Shown in pieces: positions 11,080 to 23,779 of a stretch of DNA of 64,000 nucleotides (within the stretch, counting starts at the first letter, position 1; each line of letters begins with the position of its first letter). Where the stretch lies: contig CM027378.1 in assembly GCA_015680905.1 (NCBI GenBank), positions 107,715,501 to 107,779,500 of the forward strand, given 5' to 3'. The notes under the pieces are model-generated. The model was not told the origin of the DNA and ran no database searches. It saw nothing but the letters and a program-made list of their open reading frames with translations. The DNA comes from Coptis chinensis. Taxonomy: Eukaryota; Streptophyta; Magnoliopsida; Ranunculales; Ranunculaceae. The position numbers and the translations under genes are program-made.

Positions 11080-11958
11080 ACCCGATTCGTCAATAGATGG
11101 AGAGGTTAGCATGATTGAGAGCGTTGTTCGAGATTATTTCAACAACACGTTCCCTGATAATCATATGCCCAAATTTCTTTCCTTTGGAAGTTCAGACTCC
11201 AACATTTTCATCCCTACACTAGTCGATACACATATTACGGATGAGAATGAGATAGATGACTTTCTCAAAGATGTAGAGGACTATCATAGTAACGAGGATA
11301 TGACCAATCTAGATGAGCAATTGATGAGTTTCTTGAGCAGTCTTTGAATCACCCTATCAAGAACTACTTTTGCACAACATCCACCTCGATTCCCCTCCTT
11401 CCACCCTTTCAAAGGAATCTCGAGTTTGCACTTTCGATCCTGTTGTTTTTCTTGCTTCTTCATAATTTTTAAATCCACCTAGTAAACAAATACTACTGAA
11501 GGACAAACCATTTGACACCTTCATTTTCAGAATTGAGACAGTCCCTACACACACAATGAATGAGTTTTGTGCTAAAACCACATCCTCATTGTTTACTGTG
11601 TCGTCTTTTCTACAACTTATCCATATCCACCATATTCTCCACAACCATTCACTTTTCCACACTTATTTACTAGAACACCCACTCATTCAAAAATGAAAAA
11701 TAAGGTGCATGATAGGTTACATAATAGGGTTATCCGACTTCGCTTTCATTTCACTAGGTTGAGTCATAGGAAATCTTGGTGCTTGATTGTGTTTGGATAT
11801 GTTTTCTGGGATATTTATTTATGGAATGATCCACAACTATTTCGGTTGTTGATATATGATAAACTGCATGTTCTTACATATGTTTAGATAAAGTCTCGAG
11901 TATATGACTATAAACGACTCAACTTTTGTGTTTGGTGCATTTCATTTCATTTCCATAT
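11080..11958 (+). pseudogene. post-protease linker of the Athila-like element, RT missing
   Basis: An open stretch 11111-11347 (MIESVVRDYFNNTF...) continues the pol polyprotein downstream of protease in an acidic linker (DENEIDDFLKDVEDYH). After the TGA at 11347 the sequence is AT/TC-rich with no reverse-transcriptase, RNase H or integrase core motif (no YxDD, no DDE spacing), so pol has been deleted or replaced here. Confidence 0.5.
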
Positions 11959-12201
11959 ATGAAACGTGTTCATGATAATCAAATCTTGCGCAAAGAGTTT
12001 GTGGTTGGTCAAAAGGTTTTGCTTTATAACTCCCGCCTACATATTTTCCCAGGGAAACTAAAAACCCGTTGGTCTGGTCCTTTTAAGTTATGAAGTCACC
12101 CCTTACGGGCAATCACCTTGGTAAATCCCAAGGACAAAAGTACCTTTCAAGTTAATGGTCAATGGTTAAAACATTTTCACGAACCTCGTCCCTCGATGTA
12201 G
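11959..12201 (+). pseudogene. integrase C-terminal domain of the Athila-like element
   Basis: Reads [18 protein letters not shown], then [19 protein letters not shown], then SGPFKL followed by a TGA, and in the same frame farther on FQVNGQWLKHFHEP. The G-Q/[25 protein letters not shown] signature is the conserved C-terminal module of Athila integrases, which binds DNA during insertion. It begins abruptly after unrelated sequence, so the N-terminal and catalytic domains are absent. Confidence 0.8.
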
Positions 12202-12469
12202 AGGAAGTCCTTTTGAGGACCCTATCTATGAGGATTGACCTTTGTCATTTGGTGTACTTTCTTTCACTTCCATATAGTGGTAAGTGCACCATTAAGGTAA
12301 CGGGCCCTCCCTATGGAGTGTGTGGGCTGTAAGTACCGGATCCAAGTCCACGTTTGACATAATTCACGTTTTCCACTCTTGCATGTTTTTACCGGATTTT
12401 TTGAGTCATGTTTCTCATGGGGTGAATTATGTCTTTATTGTTTATTGTTTTTCTTTTTAAAATTAAAAA

Positions 12470-12480
12470 TAAATAAATAA

Positions 12481-12555
<75 letters not shown>
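12470..12555. repeat. (AT)n microsatellite preceded by (AAAT)n
   Basis: About 35 alternating AT units follow a short AAAT-type run, in the non-coding part of the Athila-like element. Confidence 0.95.
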
Positions 12556-12558
<3 letters not shown>

Positions 12559-13333
12559 GAATAAACATAGTAATATAGGAAGTCTCGAATCGACTTTAAA
12601 AGACCATTATGCTAAAAACAAATTTTCTAAGCCTTGTAAAAAAAAAAAATTCAAGGGGGTGTTAAATGTTTCATTACTAAATATTTATGTCCCATTAGAG
12701 TTGCTTAGGCCGCTTTTATTGTATTACGATTCGGGTTGACATAATCCATGAATTTAGAGTTCAATTGTTCGCATAACGTACGTCATGCACACACTTTGAG
12801 GCGTTTTCCACTATCTTATATGTCATCCATAGTCGGAATAGAGTGTTTTATGGATCATTGGATTGGAAATTCTCTCCTGATCATTTCCATATCTCATTCG
12901 CAAAAATCGGACCGGTAACGAAGCGGCAATTTTGATTTGAAGTTTGGCGAAAAATCGAAAAAAATCACAAATTCCGATTTTGGGCTTGGGCCCAACCCGC
13001 CCACCGACAACGCGACCGCGCCCTTACCTTCACCTTCCCTTCACCGTTTTTTTTATTACACACCGCCATTAAAAAGCTTCAAACCCTAAACAAAAATAAA
13101 AATTAAAAAGAAAAACAATTAACCCACGCCCACAATCCAACTCTAACTCCAAATCTTCTCTTAAACCATACCCACACCACCTCCACCAATTCAAACCACC
13201 AAAAACCACCGAAAAATTAAAATTCAAAGGCCGGCACCACACCACACCACCACCACCATCGTTTTTGATCAGTGAGTTCGTTCCTTATTACACCTACACC
13301 TTCTACAAACACCAAATCATATTCAAACTTCCA

Positions 13334-16218
13334 ATGGCTCAACAACGTTGAATTTTACCGGAGCAAGCTTTTACCGGCGACCACTTCGCGCCGTTCTACG
13401 GTGACGAAATGATCAGTCGAGACTGGAATAACTTGTGGTACTCGACTGAAGCCTATTACCACGAGGATTTAGTCAGACGGTTCTACGATACGAGGGAGTT
13501 GGAAGGGACTAGGATTTTTGTTGTTGTGGCGAAGAGGAGGAAGGAAGTGACAACTGGGTTGTTGGCTGAGATTCTAGGCATTCGCCTAGAATCCATCCGA
13601 TGTCACCCGCGGGGAGTCCCAACATAATGGGGTAGAGCCATTGATGCACGAGAGACAGTTATTGGGCGACTACAATGCGAGATCGCGATTGTGTTCGATG
13701 AACTTTCCTTAGGACCAACCGGTGGCCGCAGCCCGGTGGATTGGTCGGAACGCCGAGGGAAGGGAAGGCCGGTGACATCGGCCTGAATGCCTCCACATCT
13801 TATGGATACTCGTGAGCGGAAGTATGAGTTCTCGTGATCTTAGAGTTTTATCGAAAGCATGATTAGGGAGTAGGAAGTCTGTTGCACCTCTCCTCGTGTT
13901 GATAACAAAGATCATGCCGAAGTTGAAATTTCGAGCGATCGATCGGACATACATCACCTCTCCACCGTAACCCTCGTGATCTATAAGGAGTGTGTCCAAC
14001 GGGTTTGGAGATTGGCTGAGGATAGAGAAGAAGAAGAAGAGGATGGTGGAGCCGAGAATGAAGAGGAGGTCGGGGAAATCAGGATGCCCGGAGGATGAGG
14101 AGGACTTGACGCGGTTTTGACGAGGATGCCTTGGAGAGGTCGGTCGATGCGTAACGATGGCTGTGATCCATCGTGGCATCGCTCGCTCAACACTATCTGT
14201 GAAGACCTCGGACTCGACAGCAACGATACATCATAACTTCGAGCTCCGCATCCCGAGAGAGGGCGACGAGAGGTGGGGAACATATGAGGGGCGAGCTAGA
14301 AGCTCAACGCCGGTTCGGGAAGAGATGTCGACACGATTCCCACCTCACGGGGATTCTCCTTCGAGGATACACCCCGAGACGACGCGCCGTCCGAAAAGGC
14401 GAATGGTGCCGGGTCCATCGAGCTCAAGAGCGTCTCCGGACCGTGTGCCCTCCGCTACCGAGTTCGGAGTAGCTAGGGATAGTATAGTTTGATGTTTTAT
14501 GTTTTATTTGTAGTTTCATTATTGTCATTTATTTTTATGTAAGTTTATTTCCGTAAGTTGAATTTTGTAGTGAAATGTACTCGAATGAATTATTTTTAAT
14601 ATAATGGGTTATTTTCATTATCGTGGTTGTTTAATATTGACCCCACCTTCCCAACTTGTTTGGGGTGATTTTATCTATTCCAAAGATGATTTTTATATAA
14701 ACCGTGTTAGAATTTATTAGGAGTCAAGGTGAAAATATGGCTGTTTAGGCATATATATGAATAAGTATCATGGTAGGATGAAATCTAGATTAAATAGGTA
14801 CATTCTATCATAAAATCAACCTAAAAGATATTGGGTTTGAATTAGAATCAAGGAAATGAGTTGTTTCCGTTTTGGTTTGGAAATTTTAGGATTTCTGAAC
14901 CGCCGTAATTAGTTTTGGCAACTTCGATCCATTTTAGCAACTTAAAACCTATATAAACTTCATACAATCTACACTCACAACTCACACTACACCTAAACTC
15001 CATCACTCACCTTTCACTCCCACGATTCCCCACGTTTCGCTCATTTTTCCGAAGTTTCAAGAACTCCGAAAGCTTTTCGCACCCTACTAGGGAGTGCACT
15101 CGCTCAGATATTTTTTCTGAGTTTTTGTCGAGGGCAAGGCTTCAAGCCGAAGCGACCAGCGCCAAAACACCGAAATTTCAATTTCTTCAGAGGACTCGCT
15201 ACCGATTCCGTGGACCAGAAAATTCCCGTTTTTCGTGGGTACTTTTCGGATCATTCGCAGCCTATTCCAAACCGTAATTTTGAGATGACATCTCCAACAT
15301 TGATACCGAACAGATCTTTTCAAGATTTGTTCCAAAGCACTACTTATGGTGCTTGGTTTTGGGGTTTATCACACACGCGTTGGTCGGGAGCCGCTTTTTA
15401 TGGTAAGACCCAATGCACTTTATTCTCTCGACTCTAGCATCTTATTTTTACAATAACTACATTTTCTTTGAAAGACCGGATGGAGAACAAGTGTTCTCCA
15501 TCAACATTGATAATGAACCAATGGAAATTACCGTGTTCTTGCTAGCATTTGTTCTTGGACTTGCTATGCCCATTTGAAATACAAGACCCATGGTGCTATT
15601 GGGTAGACAATATGTATGTCTACACTTTACGAAGTTTTTGCATGAGTCGTATGGCGCGGGCATTTTCCCGTATCGAGGACCAAGGGAATATAACGTCGCG
15701 CCTTTGGTAGCCTGTCCATGAACATAGGAACTGTTATGTTTTGGATCATGCTAAACATTTTAGGGGAATGGCGTTTTCTTACGTGAATGATGCCACTTGC
15801 GCCGTCTTCCTTGCTTTAGCCACGGGACGATGTGTCATGACCTTCCCGAACCTTGATGTCTAGTTTAGCTCGATCCCATAGCATGAGGCATAAGTACCTT
15901 CTTATGCCCGTTCTAATTTCACGTATTATGCTATGTTTCTTTCCCTGCTTTTTTGTACACGTTTCACGGATTGGATTACGGTCATTAATCATTCGACCCA
16001 CCAATAGTATCATTCGATCTTTTCATTGTAATGACTTGGCAAGGGTGGCGGATACAACCTCATCGTTGCACCCTACACGTCCGCAGACCAAGTGGCTTTT
16101 AATAGGTTAGCAATCATAGATGATAAATGGCGGGGAAGCCCGGCAAATTATCATGGCATGGCAGGGCGAAGGAACCCCACTTCTTTATAGAAGAAGAGGA
16201 TGAGGAAGATGATGAGTA
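13334..16218 (+). pseudogene. env-like / plant-transposon-domain ORF of the Athila-like element
   Basis: Athila elements carry an extra gene between integrase and the 3' LTR whose product has no proven function. Here the region starts near 13334 with ATGGCTCAACAACG. It contains LVRRFYDTRELEG then FVVVAKRRKEVTTGLLAEI at 13409-13627 (resembling the LVKxFYANL...V-RG domain seen in such proteins), a GC-rich low-complexity middle (13.7-14.5 kb), then scattered homologous pieces, and ends with an acidic tail EEEDEEDDE followed by TAA at about 16218. Stops and frameshifts are frequent and the middle appears to contain extra sequence. Not interpretable as a working protein; I cannot assign residues with certainty. 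Confidence 0.5.
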
Positions 16219-18043
16219 ATGCAGGGGGATAAGGTAAGTTTTCATTCTAGTTAGTGTCTGCTTATGTCCCAAGCAATTTCATTCTTGTTAACCCCATAAT
16301 GGGTAGAACTCGTATAGAGTTGTGTCAGTTTTTATTTCCTATATTAGTACGTTCTAACCTTGTTTTACGGATGTTCCTTAATTTCCGCAGCGCTTCAATG
16401 GTATTTTTCCTACCCTCTTTATTTAATTGCTTTGGAGGACAAAGCATGCTTTTGTTTTGGGGCATAGAAACACGTGTAATTAAGACATCTGTTAGGATAT
16501 AGATAGATATAATATGCATTTGTTTTCTAGTTAAAATTTAAAAAAAAATCAAAAATATAAATAAATAAGTTATGCTATACACTTAGGAATATTGGTATTG
16601 TTTTTTCTTTCTCCATGCTCTTAACAATCTAGAAGTCTCCAATGTAGCTTTTGTATCGAATAATTGTTAGAAACTTAGGTTAATATATAGGTAATAATCT
16701 TTGCATCTATCTATAAATATATTACATGAGTATCTATGATTGTTAGCGATAAGTTTTCAAATCTAGGCTAGAGTACTTATTCTACAAATCCTGTGAGAAT
16801 ATAGCCTAAAAGTCTTATATGAAATAAACATTTGAGAAATGACACAAGGGAGAAGTAAAATCCGGATAGAGATATCACACGTCCACTTGCTTGATCACTA
16901 TGCCATATCCTAAGCGAGAATTTAGGCCCTCTTTGGATCGATATAGCCGTAAATTCAAACTTATGAATTATTTTCCGATTAAGCCCCTCTGAGCATTTCT
17001 TTAGCCTTTCATAAACCACAATCCTTTATCCTGTTACAAAAACAAAAACAAAATAAAAAATAAATCAACCTACCCAATTTAGAATAAGTCTGAGAATAGA
17101 ATGAGGAAGAAAGAAGAAGAGAAAAAAAAAAACCTGTGTAAACAAAAGTTAGTTAATTGCTTCAGAAAATAAAGAAAAGAAGTTTCCATCCCAAGAAAAG
17201 AAAAATAAAAATAAAATAAAAACTCCAAAAATAGAATAAAAGGGAGTCAAAAGCAAAAGAAAAGAAAAAAAAAATATGGCTAAGGATAGAAACAAAGTAT
17301 AGAAGCAAAAGAAAATAACAAGGTTTTCTCTAGTTACATAATATGAAGACTCTATTATCTCAGACTTGTCCTTTTTGAATATCCAATTCCTTCCTTCTTA
17401 AACCATCTCCTAATCCCCGTAACACCGAATAAAGACCTCTAGCTCAATTAGGAATAGGTTAGTGTGATAGTAAGTGGCAGATGTGTTTGATCGACTCCGG
17501 CTTCCTTGTTGTCATTGAGATTGTAAGGTAAAGTGTGCCCCATCGCGAACCGGAGTAACTAAACTTGAGTGGAAAAATCGTGAGTGTTGTATCTTGACTA
17601 TGATTGTGAGAACCTACTTAAGGACGCTTATTCGAAGTTTCAGAAATGGACACGCTAGACATTTCATAGTATTACTCATCATTATATATATGTTTATTAT
17701 AGATGATTGATTATTATGCATATATTAGCTTAGGTTTTGACTTGGTTATTCTTGTTCATAGCTAGTGAGATGTATAGATAATTTGGAGCATGAATAAAGG
17801 AAACAATAGTTTTATTTCTTAGTCGTTGTAGTATAGATGAAGTTTGTGAGTACCTTCATCGGAAAACTCTCACGAGGCTATAACTCGATCCACTAGGGAA
17901 TTCCTAGTGGTTTAAGGCCTTGTTGCGTATATGGTCAATGCAATTGCACTCAGTAAACGAGAGTAGATAGAACTCCATTTTGGTCACTTATTCTAATTTC
18001 TCATCTTTGCTTGAGGACAAGCAAAATGCTGTTTGGGGTGGTT
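16219..18043 (+). other. non-coding 3' internal region of the Athila-like element
   Basis: AT- and purine-rich spacer (for example A-rich tracts at 17040-17300), typical of the long untranslated 3' part of Athila elements. It ends in the tgcttgaggacaagcaaaa motif (about 18008-18026) and the G-rich tract tttggggtggt that would prime plus-strand synthesis, directly before the LTR. Confidence 0.6.
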
Positions 18044-19559
18044 TGATAAGAGCCCAAAATTGTAGTTTTAACCCTTTAATGATCATACTTTTAGACCCGA
18101 TTATGTGAGTAATAATTAAGAGTTAACACCGATTACGTGTTTTTATGCATTTCAGGCTTCAAAGTCCATTATGTGTAGAAATGTGCCACTTTAGTGAGAT
18201 AAAGGAGAAAAGGTCGGTTACTAAGGAGTTCCGTGATTAAAGGCCAAGATTCAAGAAGACAAAGCCTCTCAAAAGCCCGGTCAAAAGCTGAAAAGTCGAC
18301 GTGGTAAACAACACACAAAGTCGCCAGGACTTCGGGCGCCGTATCTTTGGACTCGGACCTCGGAATGGGGCCTACTTATGTCAAAACGACCGCTCGAAAG
18401 AGCTTTCCAATGGTCTAAGCCTTGACCCAATCAGGAGGAGCAGAAGTGGGACGGAAAGTCATTTGAAAGCCAACTGCAGGTGAAGAGGCCTTTTGATTTG
18501 AAGAATTGGTTTTGGGCCTGATTCTCTGGCCCAAAACATGGCTCCAAGCCCATGCACGATTTTTGATCTGAAAGTATAAAAACAAAAGCTTAACTCTTTG
18601 TTAAAGGGAAAAATATAGTAGATAGTTAATGGTAGATAGGTTAGAGTAAAAAGTAGCCATTAAAATAGCTTCTAGATCTAGTTTTTATTTAATTGTTTTT
18701 AATTAAGTGTAGTTCAAATTCAATTCTTGTCTTAGATTAAACCCTTGAATCTTGTTCTTCATTTTGATTAGATCAATAAAGTAGTATTTTTATCAACTTC
18801 GATTTTTGTCATTTCCATTTCTAGATCTAATTTCAATTCCTGTCCTCATTTCATTTTAGTCATTAAATTAGATTTCATTATTGTTTAATTAAGTAAATTC
18901 CAATTATTTATATCATGTTTAGTTTAAATTTAATCGAAAATGATTGCGTAATGATTCTCGGCTAAACCTCCATTGGAAGGGGTTGAGAAGCCTTGATGAA
19001 GGCTTGATTCCGACTATCGTAGAATCGTCATAATTTCTTTCCACTCAAGAAACGATTAGTTCACCATGAGAATGGGTTTAATCGTTCACATGCTAGTTAT
19101 GAATTGGTAGAAATGCCATGTGTAATTAGGGATTAGGAAGAAACAAATTGTTCCGGCAAGATTCAATTCGGATTACGACGATTCGTCGTTAATAGGATTA
19201 AGTCGAGTTAAGGTGGAATCAATCCCCTCTAATGACTCATTATCATCGAATCAACGTAGCATTCCCTTAGTTATTCCCATAGTCGACTAGTTGCATTTTT
19301 GGGGTAGTTGCATCATAGTCTAGTTGCCTTTTTCATAAATCTCTCATTAGACTTTAAGTAGAGAGTACTTACACGTGAGAACTCAGCATGCGGAAGGACT
19401 AGGAGTGGAACGAATCACTCTACTCCACTATATCTCATAGGATTGAGAGTAGAATCTTTGATAATATAGGCATTCATAAACTAGTTTTAGTTTTACTTGC
19501 GTTTAGAGTTCATCGCTTTATTTCGTAGGTAAAGCTATATTCAATTTTATGTTTTATCA
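18044..19559 (+). mobile_element. 3' LTR of the Athila-like element
   Basis: Starts TGATAAGAGCC just after the G-rich tract and ends TTTTATCA, giving the inverted ends TGATAA/TTATCA, with a length of 1516 bp. The sequence that follows (gatta...) belongs to a copia-type element. A TATA-like word (gtataaaaac) lies near 18576. Confidence 0.7.
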
Positions 19560-20530
19560 GATTACATAGGTTGAGTTTTCTGGGAAAACTCTTAATGAAG
19601 TTTTATGGTCTTTATGGGCGGAGTGTATAGCTACATGAGCACTCTTGATAGACTCACCTACTGAATGTGAAAGTACAGGCCACTTTCTATGAGAATGAGG
19701 GTGGATTCTCTAGATCATTCACGAACTAGGATGAAAGAACAGGGACTTTAATGTATAGACATAAAAAGAGAACACTAGATGTGTTATGCGTGATTCTAAC
19801 TTATTGTATAGTCAAGACCTAAGTTTAAAACTTAGTCACTTATGGTTCTTATACTTTGAGTAATTTTCACTTCGTAAAAATTTAAGTCTTGGACACCTTC
19901 ATCTATGCATAACACGTTGAAACTGATATTGATTGCCCTTAAATATATTTTATATTTTGTTTTTATCAAAACTAAGTGGGGGATTGTTGTGTTATTTTGT
20001 ATAAAACAAGCGGCTCGTGGCTTGAGGCTTGGGCTATTTGATCCTTTATCTTCTTTTTGGTAAACCTATTTTCTTAACTGTTTTTTGATAGGTTTGGAAA
20101 CAAAATTGGATATGGTTTGGGAAATAGAAACGTAGTGGACTTCAATCCTTATCGAGGAAAATGTAGCAGTTCCCTACAAAATCGGATTTACTAGTGCTCC
20201 ACTTTTCTACACCGTTTTCCTCTCTCTATATAAACGCCTCTTCCAGCAGCCTATACAATATCTGCAAAACCTTATTTTCTAAGCTACGTTTTTGGGTAGT
20301 CATAATATCAGTCTCGTTGGTCGTCCTTTTTCTTCTTTGTTTAAGTGCAGTAAATGTAGAAGATTGATAACTGGCTGTTGTATCCTGGAGGTTGACGTGG
20401 TTTGCCTGCATAGAAAGGAACATACGTGAAACAACCTTAAAGAGAGCGAACCGATTCGTGCCTCAGCCTTCTTATATTCACTATTTGTTCTTGTTGCAGA
20501 AATTATATTCCAATATTTCCAGTGGATGCC
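19560..20530 (+). mobile_element. copia-type 3' end: internal tail, polypurine tract and LTR part
   Basis: 19560-19984 resembles the non-coding 3' tail of plant copia elements and ends in the polypurine tract aaactaagtggggga. The LTR then begins TGTTGTGTTATT at 19985. An LTR promoter TATA (ctctatataaacgcc) lies at about 20225-20239. The LTR's right end is uncertain (about 20530). No pol homology is present, so this is a remnant into which the Athila-like element probably inserted. Confidence 0.5.
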
Positions 20531-20646
20531 TAAGATAATTAATTATTTTTTTCTTAAATATATAGGCGTGCACGTAAATGGAAATGCATGTGAGTTGTTC
20601 AGTGTTTCATGTCATTCCATCTGTGTTACAGACTTACAGTTAATAC

Positions 20647-21363
20647 TGTTGGGTGTGGTCCCTCACCATGTGTCAAAAATGGATATTGACTCTAAAAACG
20701 TGAAGGGGCGCACGCCCCCTAGTTTGCCTTGGAGAAGAGGCGAGCACGCTCTTTGTCTTGAAACAGAATTCTCCAGGATGCTAACATCAATATTGTTCGC
20801 TTGTTCAAGAATAAGGCGCGTGCACGGTTGACTTTGCCTTGCCTAAAAAAAGAAGATATTTTTTTTTTCTCTTCTTTTCGCAAAACATGTTGCTGGAAGT
20901 TGGGATATAAGGAGGCGCGCGTGCGCTTGAGTTTGCCTTACCCAAGGGGCGTGCGCGACCTTGCTTGTGCACAGTGACTCTAGAATTTTGGTTTTCTACT
21001 AAATTTCATAAGAGCATAAATAATAAGTTAGGTCTTTTCCTAATATTAAGTCTTAGAGAAAAACCCAATTTTGAGAGCAACCAAAATTGAAAGAAAATCC
21101 TTGCAAAGAGAAAAAACTTGTAAGGAGAGAAGAGAGATTTAGTAAGTTTGGAGATACTTGAGATGAGTGATTGTAATCTTCCTTTCCACACTTATAAAAT
21201 GATTTTACTCTTGTGGAAGTAGGCATCATTAGCCGAACCAAGTCATATCTTGTGTCTCATTGTAATAAGTTACTTTACATTGCTATTGTTTGTTTGTACT
21301 AGTTAATTCTATAGCTTAGGTTGTGGTTGTTGGTTGTAGTGAAATATTATATTAGATTCAACA
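20647..21363 (+). mobile_element. Tork-like copia solo LTR
   Basis: A 717-bp segment starts TGTTGGGTGTGGTCCC and ends TTCAACA. Its length and its inner words (attgtaatcttcctt, then ctcttgtggaagtaggcatc, then agccgaacca) match, in opposite orientation, the 718/722-bp LTRs of the copia element at 49671-55324. No internal sequence follows it. No clean target-site duplication was seen. Confidence 0.65.
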
Positions 21364-21567
21364 AAGAACCATGTAATACGTACATTTTATTGTTTAGTAC
21401 AAGCCCATAATGTAACAATGTAACCACAACCCAAATTACAGTGGGATGGAGACCCGAGCAACTATTAGGATTTTACAGTTCCAAATTTGCTCGAGTGAAT
21501 TGAAGCAGAATCAATTCTTTGGTCTGAAATTTTACAATGTTTTGTCATTGTTGTGCGGGCCTTCCAA
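21364..21567. other. unassigned intergenic stretch
   Basis: Sequence between the solo LTR and the LINE fragment; no gene or element signature recognised. Confidence 0.4.
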
Positions 21568-22160
21568 AGCCATATCATAATTTTTTTTTTTTACATTTTT
21601 TATTAAATAAGTGGAAATTTTATTGATAATGATAATGAGTGTTTTATAAATAATTATGACATACGTGCAACAAGCTACGCCGCAAGTCCTTTCTGAATAT
21701 CAAATCCTATAATTCTAAAAACAAACTCGTTAGAATCAGCTGTCATTACATTGTTGTCAATAACTTTTTGAAGTCTTTTGAAGAGCTCAACAGACTGTTG
21801 TGCCAAAAACTCGAAAGTATCTAAACTAAATGGAATAAAACAATGCTGGTTAGTCTTACAAGTCTTCTCATGCTTTTCTATGTTAAATTCTCTATCATTT
21901 GCTCTATTAGCAGCTTCTCCCATCTCAAAATCACCATTCTCCATCCCTACCAACAACTGAGTTTTTTTTTTTTGATAACAACCTTCATTTCATTCATTCA
22001 TTCACCATTTCACAACCCACTTAATACAATCCTCAGCATAGAGGTTACAAAATTCCATTGGTCCCTCTTGTTGGGTCGAAATAGCCAAACTAATTAAGTG
22101 AGGTTCGTAGTCTATATAAAAAAATAGAGGTTCGTAGTTTTGCAAATAGCCATGTCATAA
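21568..22160 (-). mobile_element. LINE-like 3' end with 13-bp target-site duplication
   Basis: Inserted on the - strand: a T run at 21581-21592 (the poly(A) tail), then a short 3' UTR, then a coding tail at 21675-21956. The 13-bp word agccatRtcataa flanks it at 21568-21580 and 22148-22160 with one mismatch. The coding tail reads CFIPFSLDTFEFLAQQSVE then FKRLQKVIDNNVM then FRIIGFDIQKGLAA followed by TAG and LVAR. This resembles a C-terminal sequence I associate with plant LINE-like repeats (..IPFAFDTFGFLAPEA.. ..GFAIQKGLAAQLVAR), with Q mutated to a stop. A second T run at 21962 followed by gataacaacc suggests another, nested retroposon tail. Confidence 0.6.
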
Positions 22161-22237
22161 GTTTGACTTTCTGCCGAAATGGTAGTTCATAAATCATAAT
22201 TTTGTGAAGGTGGTAGTTGACGAGTTGAGAGAGTTCT

Positions 22238-22271
22238 TATAACACCCCGTTTTTTTATTTTATTTTCCTAG

Positions 22272-22311
<40 letters not shown>

Positions 22312-23596
22312 GATAAATCAAAATATATGATAACTATTAGTTACGGATAAAAGTCCCGTAAGTAAATAGATAAGTTTTATCCTTGTTTTTTGGTGAGTTT
22401 AAAAAAAAAAAAAAAACTAAAAGGGGATTCTCACGTAGAGTTTTTGAGGGAAAAACACAGCGAGAGTTTTAGAGAACAAAAAAAATGGAGTTTTACTGAA
22501 AGAAGAAAAGGTTTTGAACGAGGAAGATCATCTTTTTTGCGCGACAGTCGACTTCGGTCTTTCGGGGTTTTTCCGCTTTCGGAAAGCTGTTCGGTTTATA
22601 AACAGTGAGTAGATACTTTCAACGATATAAAATGTTATACTTTGATAAAATTCTAAAACACTGATTTACTGCGGAATCATCGATTTTTTTGTCGACTGTA
22701 AAGGTTGGAAATGTGGTTGTATACGCGTGTGATTGTTAGAACTAAATAGTATAAAACAAAGAAATACATAAGATTGTTAACGTAGAGGAACAGATATACT
22801 GTAACCTCGCAAGATTGATTTTTTTGTTTAACCAGGAATGAAATCGAGTTTCCATTAGTGATATAGTTAATTGTTCTTATATGGACTCAAAACTAATTGA
22901 TTGCTTGCGAGTGTAAAACTGTTTTGCCTGATGAAGTGATATCTTTGTTTTCTTTTACTGTCGATTGAATTGAAGGGTGGTATTTTCCTTGGTTGTTGGT
23001 TCTTTGTCGGTGAAGAATAGATGAGTTGTTGTTGTCGGGGAATGATTGGTAGTGGTGGAATCGAGGTATGGCCGGTGAAGCTCTGAGTAGCCATTAATGG
23101 CGGCAATATCGTGAGTTTTGATAAGGGAGGAATTCGAGAGTTGATGGTATAGGCAGATGGGTTTTTGGTAGGAATTAAAACCGGGTGGTTTAGTAGTGGT
23201 GGTGACTGGGGGTTGTGGTGGTTGTGGTGGTGGAGGCGCTGTTGAAGTGAGGAAGAAGAAGAAGAAGATCACGCACTGTTCATGAGTTTTGTTTAGGTGG
23301 GCTTGGGCCGAATTTCGTGGGTGGGCTTGAGTATTTTAAATTTTGAAATTTCTTTTTTGGACTTAAGTGTTAGACTTTGGGCCTTAGTCTTTGGGCTTTT
23401 GGGTTAGAGGAGTTTAGGTATGGTTGTTCGCTATTGACACGGGTTGGTTGACTTTGGATTTATTGACCAGGGTTGACTTTGACCAATTGACCCAGTTTGA
23501 CTTTTAACTCGGATTATGATTCGGTCTATTAGGATAGGTCTAGGGCTATTAGCATGCTTGGATTTAGGCCAAGACTTATATATATATATATATATA
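22238..23596 (+). mobile_element. 5' LTR, first part, of the chromovirus-type element
   Basis: Collinear with 40806-42160, including a (TAA)n microsatellite (about 22275-22311), the words ttctcacgtagagtttttgagg and gcatgcttggatttagg, and a terminal (TA)n tract. It is cut in that tract by the TIR element beginning at 23597. Confidence 0.9.
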
Positions 23597-23779
23597 CAAT
23601 TTTGCTCTAGTCAGGACTTTCCGGATAAAAAAACTTCCGGACCAAACAAATCTACGTGAATTTTTTTTTCTCTTTTTTTTCTCTCCACTTTTTTCTCCAA
23701 CCCCACATTTTCTCTTTCTTCTCTTTCCATAAATTCATGCTCTCTCTCCTCTCTCTCTCCATTTTTACGAAACCCCATC

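Larger units (their letters stand above)
7687..19559 (+). mobile_element. Athila-like Ty3/gypsy retrotransposon, 5'-truncated and internally deleted
   Basis: In order: gag (7687-8420), protease (about 9530-10137), integrase C-terminus (11959-12201), env-like ORF (about 13334-16218), a long non-coding 3' region, a purine-rich tract after the tgcttgaggacaagcaaaa motif typical of Athila/Tat internal 3' ends, and a 3' LTR (18044-19559). No 5' LTR or primer-binding site is visible. The reverse transcriptase, RNase H and integrase catalytic core are missing between about 11350 and 11950. A hAT-like element interrupts it at 10138-11071. All reading frames carry stops, so the copy is dead. Confidence 0.8.

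Noticed and set aside
13709..14492. 156- and 111-codon frames in the GC-rich part of the env-like region
   Set aside because: Low-complexity Arg/Ser/Pro-rich translations on both strands with no family motif; probably sequence within the decayed Athila env-like ORF.
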